A DNA stretch of 64,000 nucleotides from Iamia majanohamensis (GTDB taxonomy: Bacteria > Actinomycetota > Acidimicrobiia > Acidimicrobiales > Iamiaceae). The notes under the pieces were generated by a model. That model saw only the letters and a program-made list of their open reading frames with translations. It was not told where the DNA came from and did not search any database. Every line of letters starts with the position of its first letter. Position 1 is the stretch's first letter. This document shows, piece by piece, positions 8,013 through 15,006 of the stretch. A program made the position numbers and the translations under genes. The stretch spans positions 1,798,001 to 1,862,000 of the forward strand of contig NZ_CP116942.1 of assembly GCF_028532485.1 (NCBI RefSeq), given 5' to 3'.

Positions 8013-8320
8013 GCGACACCTGGATCGTCATCGTCGTCGTCGGCCTGGGCACCCTCGCCGCCCGGGGCTCGTTCCTCATGGTCGCCCACCGGGGCGACGA
8101 GGTCTCGCCCCGCGTCGCCCGCGTGCTGCGGATGATCCCGCCCGCCGCCCTCGCCGCCATCGTCGGCCTCCAGCTCTCCGACCCCGACGGCTCCACCGGC
8201 CTGGTCGCCCGCCTGGTCGCGGCCGGGGTGGCCATCGGGATCACCTGGCGCTGGGCCAACCTGGCCCTGGCCCTGGTCGTCGGCGTGGTGGTGGTCGTCG
8301 CCCTCGACGCCGTGATCTGA
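8009..8320 (+). CDS. azlD: AzlD-family branched-chain amino acid exporter, small subunit
   Basis: This 103-residue membrane protein is the small partner of AzlC. It has the expected length and order: an N-terminal helix (WIVIVVVGLGTLAARGSFLM), then the RMIPPAALAAIVGLQL segment that is typical of AzlD, and two more hydrophobic stretches at the C-terminus. Its GTG overlaps the azlC stop (GTGA). A REP-like palindrome half begins 5 bp after its stop codon, split by the insertion sequence that follows. Confidence 0.88.
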   Translation: MSDTWIVIVVVGLGTLAARGSFLMVAHRGDEVSPRVARVLRMIPPAALAAIVGLQLSDPDGSTGLVARLVAAGVAIGITWRWANLALALVVGVVVVVALDAVI

Positions 8321-8325
8321 TCCGA

Positions 8326-8342
8326 CGACACGTGGTGCCAGG
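8326..8342. repeat. Left half of a REP-like palindrome plus 5-bp target duplication, interrupted by the IS
   Basis: CGACACGTGGTG followed by CCAGG is the left half of a dyad whose right half lies at 9286-9302. CCAGG (8338-8342) recurs at 9286-9290, as expected for a 5-bp target duplication. Rejoining the halves rebuilds a 29-bp palindrome that matches the intact copy at 10974-11002 except at the central base. Confidence 0.8.
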
Positions 8343-8358
8343 AGGCCGCGCGGATTGG
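8343..8358 (+). repeat. Left terminal inverted repeat of the IS
   Basis: This 16-bp end matches the inverted right end (9270-9285) at 13 of 16 positions. The three mismatches are at positions 5 to 7 of the repeat. Confidence 0.8.
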
Positions 8359-8438
8359 TGACCATCCCCGGGTCGGAGCGGTGGCTCGCGTTTGATGGCG
8401 AGTGCGCCCAACACAACCGACCAGGGGAGGTCCCTCCC

Positions 8439-9281
8439 ATGATGCGCGCGCTCGATCCCGAAGTCAGCGATGCGGTCTTCGTCACCCTCGAAGCCCTGCT
8501 GCCGGCGCCTCCCACGCACCGCATCGGAGGTGGACGACCAAGGGTCCCTGACCGGCTCATCTTCCGTGGTCTGCTGCAACGGATCGTCACCGGGGCCGCC
8601 TGGGAGACCATCGAGTTCCTGCTGGACCACCAGGTCTCTGACACCACCCTTCGAGCTCGCCGCGACGAATGGGTGCACGCCGGAGTCTTTGACCGGCTCG
8701 CCGCACAAGCCCGCGCCGCCTACGACACGATCATCGGTCTCGACACCGGCCACGTCGTCATCGACGGCAGCAACCACCTCGCTCCCTGCGGCGGCCCCGG
8801 CACCGGTGTCGGCCCAGGTCAGAAGGGCCGCCTCGGCTGGAAGTGGTGCACCGGCGTCGACGCCGCAGGCATCCCGCTGGCCTGGACCATCGACGGCGCG
8901 AACCGCAACGACTACAAGATGCTCGGCCCCACCCTGGACGCCATCGCCGCCGATCCGAACCACCTCAAGATCGGCACCCTGCACCTCGACCGAGGCTTCG
9001 GCTACGCCTCACTGCCCGACCGCCTCGCCGGCTACGACATCACCGCAGTCGACGTGATCCCCCGCAACCACCCCGGCCAAGGCCGGACCCCACTGGTCGG
9101 CTTCGGACACCGCTGGGTCGTCGAGCGGACCAACTCCTGGCTGTCGAACTTCGGACAGCTCCGCCGCAACACCGACCGACGCACCGAGCACCGTCACGCC
9201 GCCCTCTGCCTCGCCACCACCCTGCTCATCACCGCCAAGCTCATCGACCACCGCAACCACCACACCCGACCAATCCGCTGA
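8439..9281 (+). CDS. IS5-family DDE transposase
   Basis: The 280-residue product has a DUF4096-like N-terminal part (GGGRPRVPDRLIFRGLLQRI, typical of IS5 transposases) and a DDE catalytic domain. Candidate catalytic residues are the Asp in VVIDGSNH, the Asp in LHLDRGFGY and the Glu in VVERTNSWL, in the right order and spacing. The C-terminal FGQLRRNTDRR segment is also typical. I chose the ATG at 8439 because AGGGGAGG lies about 9 bp upstream; an upstream TTG at 8355 would place the start inside the terminal repeat. There is no frameshift, so the gene is probably functional. Confidence 0.88.
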   Translation: MMRALDPEVSDAVFVTLEALLPAPPTHRIGGGRPRVPDRLIFRGLLQRIVTGAAWETIEFLLDHQVSDTTLRARRDEWVHAGVFDRLAAQARAAYDTIIGLDTGHVVIDGSNHLAPCGGPGTGVGPGQKGRLGWKWCTGVDAAGIPLAWTIDGANRNDYKMLGPTLDAIAADPNHLKIGTLHLDRGFGYASLPDRLAGYDITAVDVIPRNHPGQGRTPLVGFGHRWVVERTNSWLSNFGQLRRNTDRRTEHRHAALCLATTLLITAKLIDHRNHHTRPIR

Positions 9282-9285
9282 GCCT
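9270..9285 (-). repeat. Right terminal inverted repeat of the IS
   Basis: The reverse complement reads AGGCTCAGCGGATTGG, the partner of the left end at 8343-8358. It overlaps the last codons of the transposase gene. Confidence 0.8.
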
Positions 9286-9320
9286 CCAGGCACCTCGTGT
9301 CGTCCCGGCACCTCGTGTCG
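9286..9320. repeat. Right half of the interrupted palindrome plus a second direct copy of its arm
   Basis: GGCACCTCGTGTCG occurs at 9289-9302 and again at 9307-9320, an 18-bp period. The first copy with CCAGG (9286-9290) completes the palindrome split by the IS. The array ends 16 bp after the stop of the minus-strand gene at 9336, where it could act as a terminator. Confidence 0.75.
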
Positions 9321-9335
9321 CCCCGGGCGGAGGGG

Positions 9336-10217
9336 TCAGCTGCGCGGGTCGGGGACGGGCGACGGGCCCGTGTCCCCGTCATCGGTCAGCCAGCAGGTGA
9401 TCGTCCCCTCGTGGTGCTGGCGACCGAAGGCCTCGACCCTGAGGTCCACCGTCAGGTCGCAGCGTCCCCGGGCCCGGTCCAGAGCTCCTCGACCGTCGGT
9501 GACGTCGAGGCTGTAGGGCACGCCGGAGGTCCCCACCGGCGCACTGTTGACGAACGTGCCCGAGAGCCCGGACCCGTCGTCGACGTCGAGCGAGAAGGTG
9601 CCCTCGCCGTACCACCTGTCGCCCCGGTGGGTGCCGCAGTAGTCCTCGTGCAGGCGCGCCGAGCGGCCGTCGTCGAGCGCCACGTCGACGGTGAGGTCGT
9701 GGGTGATGTCGGGGCACTCGCCCGTGCCCAGTCGGTAGGTCTCGGTTCCGGAGTAGGTCCCTCGGAGGGGGGCGGCCGTCGGCGGCACCGTCGCGGGCGG
9801 CGTCGACGTCGGCGGCGAGGTGGTCGGTGGCGGGGTCACGTCGGGTGCGGTGGTCGACGGCGCTGCGGTGGTCGACGCCGGCGGGGTCGTCGTGGTGGAC
9901 GCCGACGGCTCCGGGGCGGAGGTGGTGGGCTCGGAGGAGGCGGTGGTCGGCTCGGACGTGGTGCTCGCCGACGGGTCCGGCTCGCCCTCGACGGTCGCCC
10001 TGGCCTGGTCGGAGGCGGTGATGCGCTCGCCCGGGGCACTGCGGGTGAGGGCGCCCATCCCACCGACCACGAGCAGGGCGACGACCACGGCCAGCCCGGC
10101 GCGTCGTCGGGCGAGGTGTCGACGACGGACGACGGCCCGTTCGTGGAGTGCGCTCAGGTCGAGCTGGTCGTCGTCGGGTTCGGCCGTCTGCTCGAGGTGG
10201 TCGCGCAGGTTGCTCAT
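9336..10217 (-). CDS. Single-pass membrane protein, probable anti-sigma partner of the ECF sigma factor
   Basis: The 293-residue protein has a short cytoplasmic N-terminus (MSNLRDHLEQTAEPDDDQ), one membrane helix near residues 40-57 (AGLAVVVALLVVGGMGAL), a Ser/Thr/Pro-rich linker of about 75 residues, and an outer domain with several Cys (ECPDITHDL, DYCGTHRG, GRCDLTV, TITCWL). Its ATG overlaps the sigma factor stop (ATGA), so production is coupled. This arrangement fits an anti-sigma factor, but no HxxxCxxC zinc motif is present and I do not recognise the outer domain. The anti-sigma role is inferred from context only. Confidence 0.6.
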   Translation of the reverse strand: MSNLRDHLEQTAEPDDDQLDLSALHERAVVRRRHLARRRAGLAVVVALLVVGGMGALTRSAPGERITASDQARATVEGEPDPSASTTSEPTTASSEPTTSAPEPSASTTTTPPASTTAAPSTTAPDVTPPPTTSPPTSTPPATVPPTAAPLRGTYSGTETYRLGTGECPDITHDLTVDVALDDGRSARLHEDYCGTHRGDRWYGEGTFSLDVDDGSGLSGTFVNSAPVGTSGVPYSLDVTDGRGALDRARGRCDLTVDLRVEAFGRQHHEGTITCWLTDDGDTGPSPVPDPRS

Positions 10218-10840
10218 GGTGCGTCCTCCGGTCGGCGGGGGGCGGGCTCGGGTCTCGGGTCCGGGGCGGGCCGGGTCGGCTCGCCATCGGCCACGTCGGT
10301 CTCGTCGGCCAGCCCGGCGAGACGGAGGCCGGTCAGCGCTTGGTGCAGGTGGGCCTTCACGGTCCCGGGGCGACAGCCCATCACCGCGGCGACCTCGGCC
10401 AGGGAGAGGTCGCCGTAGTACCGGAGCACGACGGCTTGGCGCTGGCGGGGGGGTAGCAGGGCGACGGCGCGACGCACGGCGATGCTGGCGGCCACGTCGA
10501 CGTCGGGCCGTCCCGGGGGCACGGGCGTGGTGCGGGCCCGGGCCCGCCGCTCGGCCGTGGCACGACGCAGTCGGGAGCGGGCGAGGTTGAAGGCGACGCG
10601 GTAGGCCCAGGCCTCGGGGTGGTCCATCGTCTGCACCGAGGGCCAGCGTTCGATGACCCGGACGAGCGCGTCCTGGGTCAGCTCGCGGGCCGTCTCGGCA
10701 TCGCCCAGGTAGAGGCGCAGCGAGCCCAGCAGGCGGGGGTGGAGAGCACGGCACAGCTCGTCGACACCGTCCGGCCGTCGCGCCGCGGCCTGCGACGGGA
10801 CGGCGCGCTCCGCCTCGGCGACAGGTGTCCCGCCGTCCAT
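10214..10840 (-). CDS. ECF-type sigma-70 family RNA polymerase sigma factor
   Basis: The 208-residue protein has sigma region 2 (LCRALHPRLLGSLRLYLGD through HPEAWAYRVAFNLARSRLRR) and region 4 (LPPRQRQAVVLRYYGDLSLAEVA, with the recognition segment PGTVKAHLHQAL). The C-terminus is a Pro-rich tail. The ATG at 10840 is chosen because AGAGGA lies about 12 bp upstream; an in-frame ATG at 10873 is an alternative. It overlaps the downstream membrane protein by 4 bp, the usual sigma/anti-sigma layout. It resembles the SigE-like actinobacterial ECF group. The signal and regulon are unknown. Confidence 0.9.
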   Translation of the reverse strand: MDGGTPVAEAERAVPSQAAARRPDGVDELCRALHPRLLGSLRLYLGDAETARELTQDALVRVIERWPSVQTMDHPEAWAYRVAFNLARSRLRRATAERRARARTTPVPPGRPDVDVAASIAVRRAVALLPPRQRQAVVLRYYGDLSLAEVAAVMGCRPGTVKAHLHQALTGLRLAGLADETDVADGEPTRPAPDPRPEPAPRRPEDAP

Positions 10841-10953
10841 CGACCCCGTCCTCTCGTCGCGCGTGGAGACCATCCTGAGGGAGAGACGCACGAGCGGGCA
10901 ACGAGGTGTAGTCCCTCCCGGCGGGCGGCGGGTGCGGTGCCCGCCGGGTCGTG

Positions 10954-11002
10954 CCCGGCACCTCGCGTCGCGACGACACGTGGTGCCTGGCACCTCGTGT
11001 CG
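10954..11002. repeat. Intact REP-like palindrome with an extra half unit
   Basis: A 29-bp dyad at 10974-11002 has 14-bp arms (CGACACGTGGTGCC and GGCACCTCGTGTCG) around a single T; the arms differ at one base. A degenerate half unit, CGGCACCTCGCGTCG, lies just upstream at 10956-10970. The dyad ends 7 bp after the stop of the alpha/beta hydrolase gene (11010) on the minus strand. It is the intact version of the site split by the IS at 8343-9285. Confidence 0.8.
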
Positions 11003-11009
11003 CCCGGGG

Positions 11010-11861
11010 TCAGGCGGGGCGGGCGCCCTCCACGAGGCGGAGGACCTCCTCGGCCACCAGGTCGGGCTCGGTGAGCAGGACCAGGTGGTCCGATGCCTCC
11101 GCCCGGACGTGGCGGCCGTCGGGGTGGGCGGCGGCCCGGGCGACGTGGGCGGCGAGCAGGGCTTCCCGGTTGCGGCGCTGGGAGCGGCTGGGTGCAGTGC
11201 CGGTGATGACGGTGAGCGGGCACGGGGCCTCGGCCGGCGGGTCGGCCCGCCAGGCGGCCAGGTCGGTCGAGAACGGTCGCAGCTCGGCCGCGAACGCCTC
11301 CGCGGCGGGCACGGCCGAGGTCTCGGCGACCAGCTCGGCGGCGTCCCCCGGTGGGAGGGGAGCCGCCGTGCGGCGCGCCGTGGCCCGGAGCAGGCCGGCG
11401 CGGGCCGCCACGGGGAGCAGCCCGGTCGAGAGGCGCTGGGCGACCCGGGGCGCGGCCCGGAAGAAGCGGTCGCAGCGCTCGTCGCTGGCGTCGACGAGGA
11501 CCATGCCTGCGACCCGGTCGGGGAGCTGGGCCGCAGCCGCCCGCACCACCAGCCCGCCGTGGCTGTGGCCCACGAGGACGACGGGCCCGTCCAGGGTCCC
11601 GAGGAGGTCGACCAGGTCGGCGGCGAGGGCGGCGAGCGGGCGCTCCCGCCCTCCCGCCGGCTCGCTGCGGCCCAGGCCGGCCCGGTCGTAGGCCACGACC
11701 TCCGTCCGGGCCGCCACGAGGGGTAGGACGAGGGCCCAGGACGACCGCGTCGCGCCCATGCCGGCGTCGAGGACGACCGTGGGGCGGCCCGAGCCGGCGC
11801 GCACCAGGTGCAGGGCCCGCCCGTCGCGGGTCGTCGCCCGCCCGTCGGTCACCGGGGTCAC
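11010..11861 (-). CDS. Alpha/beta hydrolase
   Basis: The 283-residue protein has an alpha/beta hydrolase fold. The nucleophile elbow is GHSHGG, and the preceding strand reads PTVVLDAGMGATRSSW, which would form the oxyanion region. A likely acid Asp is in LVDASDER or LTVITGT context and the late His is in ASDHLVLLTEP. Its GTG overlaps the stop of the upstream siderophore-binding lipoprotein gene (GTGA). It may be a siderophore esterase that releases iron inside the cell, which would fit the locus, but the sequence alone does not separate this from a general esterase or lipase. Confidence 0.8.
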   Translation of the reverse strand: MTPVTDGRATTRDGRALHLVRAGSGRPTVVLDAGMGATRSSWALVLPLVAARTEVVAYDRAGLGRSEPAGGRERPLAALAADLVDLLGTLDGPVVLVGHSHGGLVVRAAAAQLPDRVAGMVLVDASDERCDRFFRAAPRVAQRLSTGLLPVAARAGLLRATARRTAAPLPPGDAAELVAETSAVPAAEAFAAELRPFSTDLAAWRADPPAEAPCPLTVITGTAPSRSQRRNREALLAAHVARAAAHPDGRHVRAEASDHLVLLTEPDLVAEEVLRLVEGARPA

Positions 11862-12871
11862 CCGCCGCCCCCGGCTGCGGCCTCCAGGGCGGGGCGGATC
11901 CGCTCGAGCGACCAGGGGATCGAGAGGGGGGTGGGCGTGTTGAGCCCGGTGACGTCCGCGTAGTCGAGGGTCGCCACCGCGCCCGACCGCACCGCCGGGA
12001 GGTTGGCGTAGCCGGGGATGTCGCCGGGGTCCGCCCCGTTGGTGAACAGCACGAGGACGTCGCTGTCGAGCAGGTCGAGGTTCTCCAGGCTCAGCTCGAC
12101 CCGCCCGGTGGCCCCGTCGGCCCGGTCGAGGATCGTCGGGGTGATCTCCAGGCCCAGCTGGGAGAACAGGGTGCTCGAGCCGTCGTCGGGGTCGGCCACC
12201 ACGTAGATGGCGTCGCCGGGCACGTAGTTGGCCAGGGCGACGGTGGCGCCCTCCAGCCCGGGCAGCGCCTCCCGGACCGCGGCCGCCTCGGCCTCGGCGT
12301 CGGCGACGAGGTCGGCCGCAGCCTCCTCGTCGCCGAGCACCCGCCCGGCGACCTCGGCCATGTCCTGCCACGCGTCGACCTCCTCGTCGCCGAGCAGGGG
12401 GATGGTGGGGGCGATGGCGGAGAGGCGCTCGTAGTCCGACTCCGACTGCACCCCGAAGCTCACCACGATGAGGTCGGGCTGCAGGGCGGCCACGGCCTCG
12501 TAGGGGATCGACAGCGAGGCGCCTCGGCCCACGTCGATCGGCTCGCTGGCGCCCAGGCCTGCGCCGCGCCACGGGTAGGTGCCGCCCTCGAGGGTGGGGT
12601 CGGCGGCGTAGCCCGCCGGCGGGGCGTCGAGGGCGAGGAGGACGTCGGTCCACTGGGTGTCGAGCGAGACGACCCGCTCGGGGCCGACGGCGACCTCGGT
12701 CTCGCCGTAGGCGTGGGTCACGGTGACGGTGCCGTCCTCCGCCGCGGGTGCGGCGGCGGTCCCCTCGTCGGCGGCGTCGTCGCCGCCCCCGCAGGCGGCG
12801 AGCAGGGCGGTGGTCGCCACGAGCAGGGCGACGAGGGCCGGCGCCGGTCGGCGCCGGATCGTGCGGGGCAT
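11858..12871 (-). CDS. Iron-siderophore ABC transporter substrate-binding lipoprotein (1)
   Basis: The 337-residue protein starts with Arg-rich residues, a hydrophobic helix and the lipobox LAAC followed by GGG, so it is a lipoprotein facing outward. The mature part is a FecB/BtuF-type periplasmic-binding fold: GPERVVSLDTQWTDVLLAL, YEAVAALQPDLIVVSFG and NLDLLDSDVLVLF are typical. The ATG at 12871 follows CAGGAGGACCC. It is co-transcribed with the alpha/beta hydrolase and divergent from a second binding protein. The region between the two starts carries a partial DtxR-like half-site (CCTAACAC), so iron control is likely. Confidence 0.87.
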   Translation of the reverse strand: MPRTIRRRPAPALVALLVATTALLAACGGGDDAADEGTAAAPAAEDGTVTVTHAYGETEVAVGPERVVSLDTQWTDVLLALDAPPAGYAADPTLEGGTYPWRGAGLGASEPIDVGRGASLSIPYEAVAALQPDLIVVSFGVQSESDYERLSAIAPTIPLLGDEEVDAWQDMAEVAGRVLGDEEAAADLVADAEAEAAAVREALPGLEGATVALANYVPGDAIYVVADPDDGSSTLFSQLGLEITPTILDRADGATGRVELSLENLDLLDSDVLVLFTNGADPGDIPGYANLPAVRSGAVATLDYADVTGLNTPTPLSIPWSLERIRPALEAAAGGGG

Positions 12872-12946
12872 GGGTCCTCCTGGCTTGTGTCGGACGGCAG
12901 ACGTCAAGTAGTCCTAACACACATGCTCTGGCACCCTGATGAACCG

Positions 12947-13990
12947 ATGTCACGACGCCGCCGGGGGCGCGCCGCCCTGGCGGTCGTCGCCGTCGCCCTG
13001 CTCGTCCTGGGCGCCTGCGGGGGGTCGGGCGACGAGGGCGACGCGGAGGGCGCCGCCGCGGCTGCGCCCGCCGACGAGGGGGCCTTCCCGGTCACCATCG
13101 AGCACAAGTACGGCGAGACGGTCGTGGAGGAGGCGCCCGAGCGGGTGGTGTCGGTGGGCTTCACCGAGCAGGACTCCCTCCTCGCCCTCGGCATCGTCCC
13201 GGTCGGCATCCGCGACTGGTACGGCGACCAGCCCGACGCCACCTGGCCCTGGGCCCAGGACGAGCTGGGCGACGCCGAGCCCGAGGTCCTGAGCAGCGAG
13301 GACATCAACTTCGAGGCCGTCGCCGCCCTCCGCCCCGACCTCATCGTGGGCGTGTCCTCGGGGATGACCGACCAGGAGTACGACACGCTGTCGGAGATCG
13401 CCCCGACCCTCGCCCAGACCGACGAGTACGTCGACTTCGGCACCCCCTGGCAGGACCAGCTCGAGCTGGTGGGCCGGGCGGTGGGCCGCAGCGACGAGGC
13501 CGCCGCCCTCACCGAGGACCTGGAGGGGCGCTTCGCCGACATCCGGGCCGAGCACCCCGAGCTCCAGGGCCAGGAGGTGGCCGTCAGCTACGCGGTGTCG
13601 GAGTCCGAGATCGGCGCCTACGGCACCCAGGACGTGCGGGGCCGGCTGATGCTCGACATCGGCATGGCCATCCCCGACGAGTTCGACGAGCTGGCCGGCG
13701 ACCAGTTCTACAGCTCCTTCAGCCTCGAGGAGGTGGAGCGCCTCGATCGCGACGTCGTCGTCTGGGTGTCGGCCAGCGACGCCATCAACCAGCGCATCGC
13801 CGACTCCCCGGTGCGCCAGCAGCTCGACGCGGTGGACGAGGGCCGGGAGGTGTTCCTGACCGCCGAGCAGGCCGCGGCCGCCGGGTTCTCCAGCCCCCTC
13901 AGCCTCCCGTACCTGCTCGACGAGCTGGTGCCGATGCTCACCGCCGCCGTCGACGGCGACCCGGCCACCGAGGTCCCCGATGCGCTCTAG
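12947..13990 (+). CDS. Iron-siderophore ABC transporter substrate-binding lipoprotein (2)
   Basis: The 347-residue protein has an Arg-rich start (MSRRRRGR), a hydrophobic helix and the lipobox VLGAC. The mature domain shows APERVVSVGFTEQDSLLALG, FEAVAALRPDLIVG and a long connecting helix, as in FecB/FepB-like proteins. No good ribosome binding site precedes ATG 12947; an in-frame ATG at 12923 lies 8 bp after a weak -10-like TAGTCC and could be a leaderless start with eight more residues. Its 3' end overlaps the next gene by 11 bp. The bound siderophore is unknown. Confidence 0.85.
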   Translation: MSRRRRGRAALAVVAVALLVLGACGGSGDEGDAEGAAAAAPADEGAFPVTIEHKYGETVVEEAPERVVSVGFTEQDSLLALGIVPVGIRDWYGDQPDATWPWAQDELGDAEPEVLSSEDINFEAVAALRPDLIVGVSSGMTDQEYDTLSEIAPTLAQTDEYVDFGTPWQDQLELVGRAVGRSDEAAALTEDLEGRFADIRAEHPELQGQEVAVSYAVSESEIGAYGTQDVRGRLMLDIGMAIPDEFDELAGDQFYSSFSLEEVERLDRDVVVWVSASDAINQRIADSPVRQQLDAVDEGREVFLTAEQAAAAGFSSPLSLPYLLDELVPMLTAAVDGDPATEVPDAL

Positions 13991-14978
13991 GCGACCGACG
14001 GGCCTCACCCGGCGCGAGGTCCTGGTCGGCGGGGTGGCGACGGGGCTGCTGCTCGCGGCGTGCGGCGGGGGCGACGACGGGGACGCCTCGGCCGCGCCCA
14101 CCGACGGGGACGGAGGCGACGACGGCACCCGCACCGTCGACGTCGACGGGCGGGAGGTGGTCGTGCCCACCGACCCGCGCCGGGTCGTGGCCATGGAGAA
14201 CCGCCGGGACCTGGAGACCGCCGTGGTGCTCGGCCTGCCCCTCGTGGGCCTCGGGGTCTACGGCCAGGCGCCGGAGCCGGTGGCCCCGTTCATCCCCCAC
14301 GAGGCCGACGGCATCGAGGTCTTCGACACGGCCGAGCCCAACCTGGAGCAGATCGCCGCGCTGCGGCCCGACCTGGTGCTCTCCCGCGACATCTACCTGG
14401 GCGAGGACTTCCTCGACGGGCGCCTGCCCGACGCCGCCCCCGTGCTCCCCATCGCCAGCGAGGGGCCGTGGCGCCCCGACCTGGAGAGGGTCGCGGCCTG
14501 GCTCGGCCGGGAGCCCATGCTCAGCAGCGCCCTCGACCAGCACGACGCGGCCGTGGCCGAGGTGCGCTCCCGCCACGCCGAGGCCCTGGCCTCGGCGCGG
14601 GTGGCGGTGGTCGAGTACTACCCGACCGGCCCGTCGTTCTACGCGGGCGGGGTCGACGGCTTCCAGCTCCAGGCCGGCACCCTCGGCGAGCTCGGCGGCC
14701 AGGTCATCGACGCGGTGGCCGACCGGGACTACTTCGACGAGCCCCTCGCCCTCGAGAACGTGGGCCAGCTGGCCGCCGCCGACGCCCTGCTCGTGGTGGT
14801 GGGCGACGCCACCGCACGCGATGAGCTCGACGGGATCGAGCTCTGGCAGCGTATGCCGGCGGTGGCGGCCGGGCGGGTCGTCCACACCGACACCCGCACC
14901 AACCAGGGCTCGGTCTACGCCGCGACCGAGTGCGTGCGCCTCCTCGACGAGCTCTACGCCACCATCGACGGCCGCTGA
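13980..14978 (+). CDS. Iron-siderophore ABC transporter substrate-binding lipoprotein (3), possibly Tat-exported
   Basis: The 332-residue protein begins with TRREVLVGGVATGLLLAAC, which combines a twin-arginine-like motif with a lipobox, so export of a folded lipoprotein by Tat is plausible. The mature part has DPRRVVAMENRRDLETAVVLG, LEQIAALRPDLVLS and ENVGQLAAADALLVVVG, typical of the FecB family. It overlaps the preceding binding-protein gene by 11 bp in another frame, so two different binding proteins are made from one transcript. It is convergent with the SIP gene at 15007. Confidence 0.85.
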   Translation: MRSRRPTGLTRREVLVGGVATGLLLAACGGGDDGDASAAPTDGDGGDDGTRTVDVDGREVVVPTDPRRVVAMENRRDLETAVVLGLPLVGLGVYGQAPEPVAPFIPHEADGIEVFDTAEPNLEQIAALRPDLVLSRDIYLGEDFLDGRLPDAAPVLPIASEGPWRPDLERVAAWLGREPMLSSALDQHDAAVAEVRSRHAEALASARVAVVEYYPTGPSFYAGGVDGFQLQAGTLGELGGQVIDAVADRDYFDEPLALENVGQLAAADALLVVVGDATARDELDGIELWQRMPAVAAGRVVHTDTRTNQGSVYAATECVRLLDELYATIDGR

Positions 14979-15006
14979 CAGACCGCCCCTCGACGGAGGA
15001 CGGGCG

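Larger units (their letters stand above)
8343..9285 (+). mobile_element. IS5-like insertion sequence, 943 bp, complete
   Basis: The element carries one transposase gene and has imperfect 16-bp terminal inverted repeats: AGGCCGCGCGGATTGG at 8343-8358 and its inverted counterpart at 9270-9285, matching at 13 of 16 positions. Flanking CCAGG copies suggest a 5-bp target duplication. The exact ends could shift by a base or two because the flank and repeat share A and G bases. The open reading frame is intact, so the copy looks recent. Base composition is less extreme than in neighbouring genes. The family is set by the transposase; the 5-bp duplication is not typical of every IS5 subgroup. Confidence 0.85.

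Noticed and set aside
8355-8438. The transposase starting at TTG 8355
   Set aside because: This start would lie inside the IS terminal repeat and has no ribosome binding site; ATG 8439 has AGGGGAGG upstream.
9790-9990. Repetitive GTGG/GGCG-rich stretch
   Set aside because: On the minus strand it codes for the Ser/Thr/Pro-rich stalk of the membrane protein at 9336-10217.
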